Source: Candidatus Binatia bacterium (GTDB lineage: Bacteria; Desulfobacterota; Binatia; UBA9968). Taken from it: a stretch of 63,515 nucleotides of DNA. Of the stretch, positions 15,977-24,170 are shown in pieces. The notes below the pieces were generated by a model. It did not search any database and was not told the DNA's origin. It saw only the letters and a program-made list of their open reading frames with translations. Numbering within the stretch: the stretch's first letter is position 1; each line of letters starts with the position of its first letter. The translations under genes were made by a program, and so were the position numbers. Location of the stretch: NCBI GenBank assembly GCA_036504975.1, contig DASXUF010000172.1, positions 1 through 63,515 on the forward strand, given 5' to 3'.

Positions 15977-16894
15977 GTGGGCCGTTTTCTCTTAAGGCGT
16001 CTCCTTCATGGGATTATTGTTCTCTGGGTCGTGGCGACGGCGACGTTCGGATTGCTGCGCGCCTTGCCCGGCGGACCGTTCGACCGCGACCGGCGCCTGC
16101 CTCCGGAGGTCATGGCCAACATCGAGGCCAAATACCATCTCGACGAGACGCTTCTGAAACAGTACGTCCGCTATGTCGCCGGCATCCTCCGCGGCGACCT
16201 CGGTCCTTCTTATAAGTACATCGATCGGAACGTCGCCGACATCATACTCGACACTCTACCGACTTCGACCGTGCTGGGCCTGTTGGCGCTTTTGTCGGCC
16301 CTGGCGTGTTCCTTTCCGCTCGGCGTGGCCGCCGCGAGCCATCATAACCGCTGGATCGACCGCCTGTGCGTGTTCCTCGCGACCGTCGGCATCTCGCTCC
16401 CGAACTTCGTTCTCGGCGCCGTTTTGATCTGGATTTTCTCACTGCAGCTCGGATGGTTTCAGGCCGCGCGCTGGGGCGCGCCCGGCAGCGCGGTCTTGCC
16501 GGCGATCACGCTCGGCGCGATGCCTTGCGCGCAGTTGACCTACCTGCTCCGCTCGTCGCTGCTCGAAACGCTGGGCGAAGATTTTATCCGGACGGCGCGC
16601 GCCAAGGGCGTCAGCGAATCCCTGGTCTTGTTCAAACACGCGGCGCGGAATTCTCTTATCCCCGTTTTGACTCTGCTCGGCCCGCTGCTGGCGATTTTGG
16701 TCGCCGGCTCCTTCGTGGTGGAATACGTGTTCGCCATTCCCGGCATGGGCCGGTTTTTCATTACGGCGGTGACCGACCGCGACTATCCGCTGATCATGGG
16801 GGTGACTCTCGTTTACACGGCGATCCTGGTTTGCGCGAATCTGCTGGTGGATGTCTTGTATTCGGTCGTCGATCCCCGGATGCGCTCCCGTTGA
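15977..16894 (+). CDS. ABC transporter permease (DppB/OppB type)
   Basis: A 305-residue inner-membrane permease with six predicted membrane segments. It starts at GTG 15977, 10 bp after the binding-protein stop. The N-terminal FLLRRLLHGIIVLWVVATATF and the LPGGPFDRDRRLPPE loop are typical of DppB. The EAA-like loop (LGEDFIRTARAKGVSESLVL) contacts the ATPase, and EYVFAIPGMGRFF is a family signature. It pairs with the DppC-type gene downstream. No ATPase genes follow. Confidence 0.93.
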   Translation: MGRFLLRRLLHGIIVLWVVATATFGLLRALPGGPFDRDRRLPPEVMANIEAKYHLDETLLKQYVRYVAGILRGDLGPSYKYIDRNVADIILDTLPTSTVLGLLALLSALACSFPLGVAAASHHNRWIDRLCVFLATVGISLPNFVLGAVLIWIFSLQLGWFQAARWGAPGSAVLPAITLGAMPCAQLTYLLRSSLLETLGEDFIRTARAKGVSESLVLFKHAARNSLIPVLTLLGPLLAILVAGSFVVEYVFAIPGMGRFFITAVTDRDYPLIMGVTLVYTAILVCANLLVDVLYSVVDPRMRSR

Positions 16895-16901
16895 GGCGAC
16901 C

Positions 16902-17768
16902 ATGAGCGATTCGAGAAAGATAAGATGGATGGGGCGTGTCGGCGGCGAACCGTGGAGGAACCCCGCCTTTCTGATGAGCTTTGCGTTTATTGTGCTGGTG
17001 ACCTTCGCCGGTTTCTTCGCGCCCGCGCTCTCGCCTTATCCGCCCGGCGGGTTCGAAGAGCAGCGCATGCTCGAAGGACCGAGCCGCGATCACTGGCTCG
17101 GCACGGACGAGCTGGGAAGAGATCTCTTTACGCGAATTCTCTACGGCGCGCGCGTCTCCATCGCGGTAGGGCTCGGGACCGCCCTGATCGCGCTCATGAT
17201 CGGAACGCTTTACGGCCTCGTATCCGGTTACGCCGGCGGCGCGCTGGATAACCTGCTCATGCGGATCGTCGATATCTTCTACGGCCTTCCCGACCTGCTC
17301 ATCTTCGTGCTGCTCTCTCTGTTTCTCGGCCGCAACATCGCCGGCGTCCTGATCGCGCTCGGCGTCATCACGTGGGTTCGTTTCGCCCGCATCACGCGGG
17401 GACAGGTTCTTCAGGCGAAAGAGCTTATCTACGTGGAGGGCGCCAGAGCGATCGGCGCGCCGCACCGGAGGATCGTTCTGCGCCACATCCTTCCCAACAT
17501 CTTCGCGCCCGTTCTGGTGACGCTCACGTTCAGCATTCCCGCCGCGATCCTTTCCGAGTCCACGTTGAGCTTTATCGGCCTCGGCATCAACGATCCCTAC
17601 AGCGAATGGGGAACCAGCTGGGGAACCTTGACCCAGGACGGCTGGCGCGCCATGCGTAGCTATCCGCACCTGATCTTTTTTCCGGCGCTGGCGATTTTTT
17701 TGACCATCCTGTCCTTCAACTTTCTCGGCAACGGCCTCAGAGATATTTTCGATCCCAAATTACGATGA
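16902..17768 (+). CDS. ABC transporter permease (DppC/OppC type)
   Basis: A 288-residue permease starting at ATG 16902 (MSDSRKIRWMGRV), 7 bp after the DppB-type stop. It carries the OppC_N-type first helix, the GTDELGRDLFTRILYGARVS signature of the DppC family, the EAA loop (IYVEGARAIGAPHRRIVLRH), and AILSESTLSFIGLG near the C-terminus. The usual dppD/dppF ATPases are missing; a VOC protein gene follows instead. The transporter needs ATPases encoded elsewhere. Confidence 0.93.
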   Translation: MSDSRKIRWMGRVGGEPWRNPAFLMSFAFIVLVTFAGFFAPALSPYPPGGFEEQRMLEGPSRDHWLGTDELGRDLFTRILYGARVSIAVGLGTALIALMIGTLYGLVSGYAGGALDNLLMRIVDIFYGLPDLLIFVLLSLFLGRNIAGVLIALGVITWVRFARITRGQVLQAKELIYVEGARAIGAPHRRIVLRHILPNIFAPVLVTLTFSIPAAILSESTLSFIGLGINDPYSEWGTSWGTLTQDGWRAMRSYPHLIFFPALAIFLTILSFNFLGNGLRDIFDPKLR

Positions 17769-17840
17769 TACGATAAGTTGACGAAGCTCGGGCTTTGCTC
17801 TACGTTCTTCCTCAATAACGTAGCCAAGGGGGGAAGATAG

Positions 17841-18197
17841 ATGAACTACCGTCTCGAACACGTCGCAATCAACTGCAAGAATCTTGAGGAGTCGATCCGC
17901 TTTTACCAGAATCTTTTCGGCGGCGAGCCGACGCCGATTAGAAAAGGATCGTCCGGCTATGGCTTCTGTTTTCTCAAGGTCGATGGTGAAGCTCCGCTGC
18001 AACTGATGGAGTCGGACGGCGCGGTCGGCGTGCATCACTACGGCTTTGTCACCGACGACATCGACGGCGTGGCCAACGAATTTAAGAGCAAAGGCGCCAA
18101 GATCTTGCGCGAGAATCGAGACGCGGCCGGTAAGCTCACCACCATCTTCTGTCAGGACCCCAACGGCCTACAGATAGAGATCCGAATTCCGCGCTAG
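17841..18197 (+). CDS. VOC family (glyoxalase-like) protein
   Basis: A 118-residue vicinal-oxygen-chelate protein, one complete paired beta-alpha-beta-beta-beta unit set. LEHVAINCKNLEESIRFYQN carries the first metal His (residue 7) and conserved Phe/Tyr, VHHYGFVTDDIDGVANEF starts the second module, and DPNGLQIEIRIP ends it with the usual Glu ligand. The start ATG follows GGGGGGAAGATAG. Family members are glyoxalases, dioxygenases or resistance proteins; the specific function cannot be told. Confidence 0.87.
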   Translation: MNYRLEHVAINCKNLEESIRFYQNLFGGEPTPIRKGSSGYGFCFLKVDGEAPLQLMESDGAVGVHHYGFVTDDIDGVANEFKSKGAKILRENRDAAGKLTTIFCQDPNGLQIEIRIPR

Positions 18198-18272
18198 CGC
18201 GCGGCGATGGCTTGGGATTCTAGAAGTTCAGCTTATAAGCAGGCCTTTTAGCAAAGGTTTTCGGCGAGAAAG

Positions 18273-18301
18273 TTGACTTTTGGAATCGGCATGTGTAACT
18301 T
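18273..18301 (+). promoter_or_regulatory. Sigma70-type promoter for the rhodanese-MoeB gene
   Basis: TTGACT (18273-18278), a 17-base spacer, then TAACTT (18296-18301). The start codon follows 45 bp later after a good GGGAGGA ribosome site (18335-18341). Confidence 0.6.
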
Positions 18302-18345
18302 AGACCTAGAAGGTCCAATTTACGAGAGAGAACCGGGAGGATTAA

Positions 18346-19563
18346 ATGGCGAAGACCTTTAAACAGTTGATGGAGGAGGCGCGGAAGGACGTCAAGGAGA
18401 TTTCGGTCCAGGAGACCAAGGATCTTCTCGAAAGGAACGGCAACCACCTCCTGTTAGACGTGCGCGAGAAGGACGAATATCGCGAGGGTCATCTCGAAGG
18501 CGCCGTCTCCCTGCCCCGCGGCTTCCTCGAGCTCAAGGTCGAAACCACCGTTCCGGAAAAATCGACTCCGATCATCGCCTATTGCGCCGGCGGCGTGCGC
18601 TCGCTCTTGGCCGCGAAAGCGCTCAAAGAGATGGGTTATCAAAACGTGATCTCGATGTCCGGCGGCTACGGCGCGTGGAAGACGGCCGGCTACAAGTGGA
18701 TCCAAGACCACCAGTTCACGCAGGAGCAGACAACCCGCTACAGCCGCCATTTCATGCTTCCGGAAGTCGGCGAGGAAGGCCAGGCCAAACTACTCAAGGC
18801 GAAAGTTCTCATTGTCGGCGCCGGCGGGCTCGGCTCCCCTTCGGCCTATTACCTCGCGGCGGCGGGCGTTGGAACTATCGGCATCATCGACAACGACGTC
18901 GTCGATCTCTCCAACCTGCAGCGGCAGATCCTGCACAGCAACGACCGTGTCGGCATGCCCAAAGTCGAGTCCGCGAAGATGACGCTACAAGGATTGAATC
19001 CCGATGTCCGTGTCATTCCTTACCAGGAAAAGTTGACGTCGAAAAACATCATGGAGATCATCAAGGACTACGACATCGTCGTCGACGGCTGCGACAACTT
19101 TCCGACGCGCTACCTGGTCAACGACGCCTGCGTCTTGACCAAAAAGCCCAACGTGCATGGAAGCATCTTCCAGTTCGAGGGACAAGCTTCGGTCTTTTAT
19201 CCGGGCAAAGGGCCCTGCTACCGCTGCTTGTACCCGGAGCCGCCGCCGGCGGAGATGGCGCCGAGCTGCGCCGAGGCCGGAGTGCTCGGCGTCCTGCCGG
19301 GACTCATCGGCACGATCCAGGCGCTGGAAACGATCAAGCTGATCCTTGGGAAGGGCGAGACGCTGGTCGGCAAGCTGCTCTGCTTCAACACCTTGATGAA
19401 TGAGATCACGACCTTGAATCTAAAACGCGACCCGGCTTGCCCGATGTGCGGCGACAATCCGACGATCAAGGAGCTCATCGACTACGAAGAGTTCTGCAGC
19501 CTGCGCGCGGCGCATCCGGCGCCAGAGTCTGCGCCCTCGGAAAAAAAGCGGGCGGCGGGATAA
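18346..19563 (+). CDS. moeB: Rhodanese-MoeB/ThiF fusion adenylyltransferase
   Basis: A 405-residue two-domain protein. Residues about 20-130 form a rhodanese domain (LLLDVREKDEYREGHLEGAV) with active-site Cys80 in AYCAGGVRS. Residues about 140-390 form an E1-like domain with the nucleotide motif VGAGGLGSPSAYYLAAAGVG, DLSNLQRQILH, and two zinc CxxC pairs (CYRC, CPMC). The E1 part adenylates the C-terminus of MoaD or ThiS; the rhodanese can pass persulfide sulfur. The domain order is reversed relative to eukaryotic MOCS3. It may supply molybdopterin for the nearby molybdo-hydroxylases, or sulfur for thiamine or tRNA. Confidence 0.92.
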   Translation: MAKTFKQLMEEARKDVKEISVQETKDLLERNGNHLLLDVREKDEYREGHLEGAVSLPRGFLELKVETTVPEKSTPIIAYCAGGVRSLLAAKALKEMGYQNVISMSGGYGAWKTAGYKWIQDHQFTQEQTTRYSRHFMLPEVGEEGQAKLLKAKVLIVGAGGLGSPSAYYLAAAGVGTIGIIDNDVVDLSNLQRQILHSNDRVGMPKVESAKMTLQGLNPDVRVIPYQEKLTSKNIMEIIKDYDIVVDGCDNFPTRYLVNDACVLTKKPNVHGSIFQFEGQASVFYPGKGPCYRCLYPEPPPAEMAPSCAEAGVLGVLPGLIGTIQALETIKLILGKGETLVGKLLCFNTLMNEITTLNLKRDPACPMCGDNPTIKELIDYEEFCSLRAAHPAPESAPSEKKRAAG

Positions 19564-19596
19564 ATAAAAGAGCCCGAAGCACACGCGGACCCGGAT

Positions 19597-19742
19597 AAAT
19601 CCGAAGCTCGAAATTCGAAACAAATCCAAACAAGCAAATTCAAAAATGCCAAAACGTCGAACGCGATCCGATGTTGTTCGAGTTTTTGGAATTTTGACTT
19701 TCGAAATTGTTTCGTGCTTCGGATTTCGTGCTTCGAAATTTG
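19597..19742. repeat. AT-rich inverted repeat between convergent genes
   Basis: Arms built from CGAAGCTCGAAATTCGAAAC and TTCGAAATTGTTTCGTGCTTCG, with AAACAAATCCAAAC/TTTTTGGAATTTTGAC in between. The segment can form a long imperfect hairpin. It sits between convergent moeB and rluB, where it could end both transcripts. It resembles a known class of dispersed AT-rich intergenic repeats. Confidence 0.6.
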
Positions 19743-19762
19743 AGTGCCCGGGAGGACGACTG

Positions 19763-20485
19763 TCACATCCCCACGCTTCTTTTCAGGGCGGAGATTTCCT
19801 GCTGCGTTAACGGGCGGTATTCGCCGGGCGCGAGCGGGCCCAGCCGGAGCGGCCCCATGCGAATGCGCACGAGCTTCTCGACGAAGTAACCCCGCGCTTC
19901 GAACATCCGCCGCACTTCACGGTAGCGTCCTTCGCGAACTTCCAGCTCGATCCACGCCTTTTTCTTCAGGACCTCGACGACTCTGGCTTTGGCCGGCGCC
20001 GTCCAACCGTCCTCCAGCCGAATCCCTTTCCGCAGCCGATCGAGCTCCTGCTCAGACGGACAGCCGCTGACTTTCACCCGATATACCTTGCGCACGCCGT
20101 AGCGCGGATGCGTGAGCTTCTGCGCCAGCTCGCCGTCGTTGGTGAGGAGTAGGAGACCCGAAGAATTGAAATCCAATCTACCGACGGGAAAGACGCGGCC
20201 TTTTTTACCTAGACTCTCCAGCCATTCGCCGAGGTGCGGCCGCCCCTCGGGATCGTTCATCGACGTGATCAATCCCGGCGGTTTATGGAAGAGAAAATAG
20301 TTGAGCGCGGGCCGAACAATGAGCTTGCCGTCGACCTTGATTTTGTCCTTGACGACATCGGCCTGAGTGCCGAGCTTGGTAACCACCGCGCCGTTCACCG
20401 TGACGCGCCCGTCCTGAATCCATCTCTCGGCTTCCCGGCGCGACGCCAGGCCGGCGCGGGAAATAATTTTCTGCAAACGCTCCAT
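19763..20485 (-). CDS. rluB: 23S rRNA pseudouridine synthase (RsuA/RluB family)
   Basis: A 240-residue pseudouridine synthase. An N-terminal S4 RNA-binding domain (LQKIISRAGLASRREAERWI) precedes the catalytic domain, with the nucleophile Asp in GRLDFNSSGLLLLTNDGELA. YREVRRMFEARGYFVEKLVR is the RsuA/RluB family signature near the end. RluB modifies a uridine in helix 80/90 of 23S rRNA; RluE/RluF-type specificity cannot be excluded. It lies downstream of scpA-scpB, a common order. Confidence 0.92.
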   Translation of the reverse strand: MERLQKIISRAGLASRREAERWIQDGRVTVNGAVVTKLGTQADVVKDKIKVDGKLIVRPALNYFLFHKPPGLITSMNDPEGRPHLGEWLESLGKKGRVFPVGRLDFNSSGLLLLTNDGELAQKLTHPRYGVRKVYRVKVSGCPSEQELDRLRKGIRLEDGWTAPAKARVVEVLKKKAWIELEVREGRYREVRRMFEARGYFVEKLVRIRMGPLRLGPLAPGEYRPLTQQEISALKRSVGM

Positions 20486-20488
20486 AGA

Positions 20489-20566
20489 AACAGTAGGCAG
20501 TAGGCAGGAAGCAGTAGGCAGTTCTCTCTTTGAGTGATGGCTGCTTACTGCCTACTGCTTGCTGGA
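20489..20566. repeat. CAGTAGGCAGTAGGCA inverted repeat
   Basis: CAGTAGGCAGTAGGCAGGAAG on the left and CTGCTTACTGCCTACTGCTTG on the right can pair as a hairpin in the scpB-rluB gap. The right arm contains the last codons and stop of scpB (stop at 20552-20554). The repeat therefore appears to have been inserted into or next to the scpB 3' end. Confidence 0.6.
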
Positions 20567-21139
20567 TTCTGGCGGGGCTTCTTCCGGGGGTGGCGGCGGG
20601 GTCTCGCCTTCCGGTAGCGTCATCTCTTCCATCTCCTTCAAGGTCGGCAGATGGGTCAAATCTTTGAGATTGAAGAGCTGGAGAAACTCGGGCGTGGTGC
20701 CGTAGAGAAACGGCCGGCCGGGAACGTCTTTCCGCGCGACGATGCGAATCAGCCGCCGGTCTAACAGCGTCGCCACCACCCCATCGACGTCGACGCCGCG
20801 GATCGCTTCGATCTCGGCGCGGGTGATCGGCTGCTTGTAGGCGATGATGGCGAGCGTCTCCAAGGTGGCGCGGCTCATGCGGGCCGGCCTGTCGCGATAA
20901 AGCTTCTTCACCCAATCGGCATTCTCGCGGGCGGTCTGCATCTGATAACCGCCGGCGACCTCGGCGATCCGGAAGCCGCGGTCGGCGTCGTCGTATTCCG
21001 CCTGTAGGTCCCGGAGCGCGGCGGCGATCTCGTTACGCTCCGCGCCTTCGATAACCTCGCCGAGGCGCGGCAGCGTCACCGGCCCCTCGGACGCGAAGAG
21101 TAGGCTCTCCAGAATCGATTTCAATTGTTCACGCTTCAT
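20552..21139 (-). CDS. scpB: Segregation and condensation protein B
   Basis: A 195-residue protein starting at ATG 21139 (MKREQLKSILESLLFASEGP), overlapping the end of scpA by 11 bp. ScpB is the winged-helix kleisin partner that binds ScpA and SMC in chromosome condensation. Typical segments are ALRDLQAEYDDADRGFRIAE, LETLAIIAYKQPITRAEIEA and RPFLYGTTPEFLQLFNL. The tail after residue 180 is Pro/Glu-rich (GETPPPPPEEAPPESSKQ) and its last residues are encoded by the intergenic repeat at 20489-20566. Confidence 0.93.
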   Translation of the reverse strand: MKREQLKSILESLLFASEGPVTLPRLGEVIEGAERNEIAAALRDLQAEYDDADRGFRIAEVAGGYQMQTARENADWVKKLYRDRPARMSRATLETLAIIAYKQPITRAEIEAIRGVDVDGVVATLLDRRLIRIVARKDVPGRPFLYGTTPEFLQLFNLKDLTHLPTLKEMEEMTLPEGETPPPPPEEAPPESSKQ

Positions 21140-21899
21140 CGATATCTTCCTCGATGATCCCGCCGGCCATCTTTTGATGCGCCTCTTCCAACGGCGCCGC
21201 CGGCGCAATGATAATCGGTCCGGTAGTTTCCTCCTGCCATATTTTCACCGCGCGAATCTTGACCAGCTCCAGCATGGCGAGAAACGTCACCACGACCTCC
21301 ATCCGCGACACCGCCCCCGTGAAAAGCTCTTGAAACACCGCTTTGCCTCGGCGATGCAGGTCGGCCAAAATCTGGCTCATTTTTTCCCGTACCGATACCG
21401 TTTCCAGCTCGACCTGGTGCACTGAATCCTTGGGCAGCCGATCGAGCACGGTGCGGAGCGCGGCGATCAAGTCGAACAGAGAGACGGTCTCAAAGCCCAC
21501 GGTCTCCACCTGTTCCGGCGGCTCGGGCGAGCGGACGAATACGTCGCGCTTCAAGATGTCGCGCCGTTCCAGCTCTCCCGCTGCTTCTTTGAATCTCTGA
21601 TACTCCAACAGCCGGCGCACCAGCTCGTCGCGCGGATCGCCCTCCTCGTCTTCTTCCAGATCAGTTTCGTCCGGCGGCAGCAGCATTCTCGACTTGATGT
21701 GGACCAGGGTCGCCGCCATCACCAGAAATTCTCCGGCGACGTCGAGGCTCAACATCTCCATCAGCTCCAGCGTGGCGAGATACTGCTCGGTGATCGCGGC
21801 GATGGGAATATCCGTGATGCTGACCTCGTTCTTCTTGATCAAGTGGAGCAGGAGGTCCAGCGGGCCTTCGAACATCTCCAATTGAACTGTGTGAGTCAT
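21129..21899 (-). CDS. scpA: Segregation and condensation protein A
   Basis: A 256-residue kleisin. The N-terminal helix-turn-helix EMFEGPLDLLLHLIKKNEVS is the ScpA signature that contacts the SMC neck. AGEFLVMAATLVHIKSRMLLP follows, and a C-terminal winged helix (VVTFLAMLELVKIRAVKI) would bind the SMC cap. The linker is acidic (DETDLEEDEEGD). Its start overlaps the stop of trpS by 4 bp, so the two are coupled. Confidence 0.94.
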   Translation of the reverse strand: MTHTVQLEMFEGPLDLLLHLIKKNEVSITDIPIAAITEQYLATLELMEMLSLDVAGEFLVMAATLVHIKSRMLLPPDETDLEEDEEGDPRDELVRRLLEYQRFKEAAGELERRDILKRDVFVRSPEPPEQVETVGFETVSLFDLIAALRTVLDRLPKDSVHQVELETVSVREKMSQILADLHRRGKAVFQELFTGAVSRMEVVVTFLAMLELVKIRAVKIWQEETTGPIIIAPAAPLEEAHQKMAGGIIEEDIDEA

Positions 21900-22879
21900 A
21901 GGCCGATCGCTTCCCGGACTTCATTCATGGTCTCCGCGGCTTTCTCCTGCGCCACGCGATTCCCTGCCGCCAAAACATCTTCCACTTCCGCCGGGCGCTG
22001 CTCGAGCGCGGCCCGCTTCTCCCGCATCGGCGCAAGCTCTTCGATCACGTGCTTGATCATGATCTTCTTGCATTCGAGGCAGCCGATGCCCGCGGTGCGG
22101 CAGCCTTGGGTGACGTAGTCGATCTCCTGCGGCGTGCAGTAGATCTTGTGCAGGTTGAACGCCGGACATTTTTCCGGCTCGCCCGGATCTTTGCGCGTCA
22201 CGCGCGCCGGGTCGGTCATCATGCGGCTCAACTTTTGATCGATCTCTTCGGGCGGATCGGTGAGGAAGACCGCGTTGCCGTAGCTCTTGCTCATTTTCCT
22301 GCCGTCCAGGCCGGGAACCTTCGGCGTTTGTGTCAAGAGAACTTCGGGCTCGGGAAAAATCGGCGCGTAAACCTGGTTGAAGCGGCGCACGATCTCGCGC
22401 GTAAGCTCCACGTGCGGCGCCTGGTCCACGCCCACGGGAACCTTGTTGCCTTTGTACATGATGATGTCCGCCGCCTGAAGCACCGGATAGCCCAGGAAAC
22501 CGTAAGTGGAGAGATCGCGCTCTTTCAGTTCCTGGACCTGCTCTTTGTAAGTCGGGTTGCGCTCCAGCCACGGCACCGGAATGATCATCGAAAGCAGCAG
22601 GTGCAGCTCCGCGTGTTCCTTGATGTCCGATTGGCGAAAGATAACGGAGCGCTTCGGATCCACGCCGGCACTCAGCCAATCTGCGGCCATCTCGATACCG
22701 CTCCGGCGAATACCCTTGGGGTTCGAGTAATCCGTCGTCAGCGCGTGCCAGTCGGCGACGAAGAAAAAACAACGATAGTCCTTTTGCAGCTTCACCCAAT
22801 TCTTGAGCGCGCCGTGAAGGTGGCCGAGATGAAGGCTCCCCGTTGGCCGCATGCCGCTGACGATGGTTTCGGTAGCCAC
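21896..22879 (-). CDS. trpS: Tryptophanyl-tRNA synthetase
   Basis: A 327-residue class I aminoacyl-tRNA synthetase that charges tRNA-Trp. The HIGH-type motif reads GSLHLGHLHGALKNW (about residues 13-27) and the KMSKS loop is GRKMSKSYGN (about 192). YPVLQAADIIMYKGNKVPVG and DQAPHVELTREIVRRFN are typical of bacterial TrpRS. Length is normal. It lies between the site-2 protease and scpA genes in a conserved order. Confidence 0.96.
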   Translation of the reverse strand: MATETIVSGMRPTGSLHLGHLHGALKNWVKLQKDYRCFFFVADWHALTTDYSNPKGIRRSGIEMAADWLSAGVDPKRSVIFRQSDIKEHAELHLLLSMIIPVPWLERNPTYKEQVQELKERDLSTYGFLGYPVLQAADIIMYKGNKVPVGVDQAPHVELTREIVRRFNQVYAPIFPEPEVLLTQTPKVPGLDGRKMSKSYGNAVFLTDPPEEIDQKLSRMMTDPARVTRKDPGEPEKCPAFNLHKIYCTPQEIDYVTQGCRTAGIGCLECKKIMIKHVIEELAPMREKRAALEQRPAEVEDVLAAGNRVAQEKAAETMNEVREAIGL

Positions 22880-22882
22880 TGT

Positions 22883-23545
22883 TTAAACCAGCCAGTTAAA
22901 AACCCCGAGCAGAAAACGTATCGCTGGGCCCATCAAGTGATCCAGCACGTCGGTCATCAAAAGCACGATGACGATCAGAAAACCGAAAGGCTCGACGCGC
23001 GCAACGGCCGACGACTGCGGCTCCGGCAATAGCCCGACCAGCACCCGGCCGCCGTCGAGCGGCGGAATCGGAATCAAGTTGAACACCGCCAGAACCACGT
23101 TCATGATCACCGTCGTTTTGGCCATGTCGGTCAGCGGCCCAAGAATCGCGATCGACGACCCCGAACCCGACGAAAGCGGCTCGTCATAAGACAGAAGCAA
23201 CTTCAAAACCATCGCGCTGCCGAAGGCGAGCACAAGGTTCGTCAGCGGTCCGGCCAGGGCGACCCAGATCATGTCCCGCTTGGGTCGATTGAGATTGTGA
23301 AAATTCACCGGCACGGGCTTCGCGTAGCCGAAAACAAAAGGCGAATGTGCGACGATCAGCAGAAGCGGCAACAAGACGGTGCCGAACGGATCGATATGGG
23401 CGAGAGGGTTGAGAGTCAGCCGTCCCATCCGCGCCGCCGTCGGATCGCCCAAGTAGTACGCGACGTATCCATGCGCGACTTCATGGAAAACGATAGCCAC
23501 CAGCACCGGCACCGCCCAGATCGCGATATTTTGTATCGTCTCCAC
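22883..23545 (-). CDS. Site-2 protease family membrane metalloprotease
   Basis: A 220-residue polytopic membrane protein with the zinc motif HEVAHG (His21, Glu22, His25) in the first helix, and IPPLDGGRVL, the NPDG-like third ligand region, in a later helix. About five hydrophobic segments. This short S2P group (M50, no PDZ domain) commonly sits next to trpS and scpA. Substrates of this subgroup are unknown. It ends 3 bp before the trpS start. Confidence 0.92.
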   Translation of the reverse strand: METIQNIAIWAVPVLVAIVFHEVAHGYVAYYLGDPTAARMGRLTLNPLAHIDPFGTVLLPLLLIVAHSPFVFGYAKPVPVNFHNLNRPKRDMIWVALAGPLTNLVLAFGSAMVLKLLLSYDEPLSSGSGSSIAILGPLTDMAKTTVIMNVVLAVFNLIPIPPLDGGRVLVGLLPEPQSSAVARVEPFGFLIVIVLLMTDVLDHLMGPAIRFLLGVFNWLV

Positions 23546-23643
23546 AACCGTATACGTTACTTTTCAAAGATAGGGCACGCACCGCGAAAACACAAGAAAA
23601 AACTTGCCGGTTCAGGCGTAAAGCGGGTTCGGAATCGAGTCGT

Positions 23644-23670
23644 TGGCCGAGCATCGATTGCACCGAGCGA
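23644..23670 (-). pseudogene. Possible short xerD 3' relic
   Basis: The 17 bases at 23644-23660 are identical to 24274-24290 inside xerD and have the same orientation. The minus-strand frame reads FRSVQSMLG, as in xerD ([10 protein letters not shown]). Similarity fades within about 10 more bases. The aspartyl-protease gene lies between this fragment and intact xerD. The match is short, so chance cannot be excluded. Confidence 0.3.
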
Positions 23671-23744
23671 AAGCGCACGCGAGTTGACATAGCGCCGGCT
23701 TATCGGATACGCTTTTCTTTGAAAAAAGATTTCTTTGTACCGTC

Positions 23745-24104
23745 ATGGGACTTACGTTCATTCAGGCTACGGTAGCCGGTTCGAGAGGTCGAAAGCGGTC
23801 CGTGCGCTTTTTAGTCGACAGCGGAGCCTCCTACACGGTGCTGCCCGAGAAGGTATGGAAAGGCCTTGGGCTGCGGCCCAAGCGCGAGCTCACCTTCACG
23901 CTAGCCGACGGCACGGATCTCCGTAGAAAAGTTTCCGAGTGTCTCATCCGTTATAACGGCTTGGAGGGACATACGCCGGTCATCCTCGGCGAGCGCGGAG
24001 ACCAGCCGCTTCTTGGCGCCGTTACTCTTGAGATCCTCGGTCTTGTCCTCAACCCGTTTACCCGCACTCTCCAGCCGATGAAACTCATGGTGGCCAAGCA
24101 CTGA
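23745..24104 (+). CDS. Retropepsin-like aspartic protease (clan AA)
   Basis: A 119-residue protein starting at ATG 23745. The catalytic triad VDSGASYT (Asp25) begins a single retropepsin-like domain. A flap-like region (FTLADGTDLRRKVSE) follows, then the PLLGAVTLEILGLVLNP motif typical of small bacterial clan AA proteases. With only one lobe it must dimerise to be active. It is on the opposite strand to its neighbours. No signal peptide is visible, so it is cytoplasmic. Substrate unknown. Confidence 0.85.
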   Translation: MGLTFIQATVAGSRGRKRSVRFLVDSGASYTVLPEKVWKGLGLRPKRELTFTLADGTDLRRKVSECLIRYNGLEGHTPVILGERGDQPLLGAVTLEILGLVLNPFTRTLQPMKLMVAKH

Positions 24105-24170
24105 GCGCTGCCGAGTTTCGACGCTTCTCTAGCGCACAAATCCGACGGACCTGCGCTGCTTGCCGCCAAA

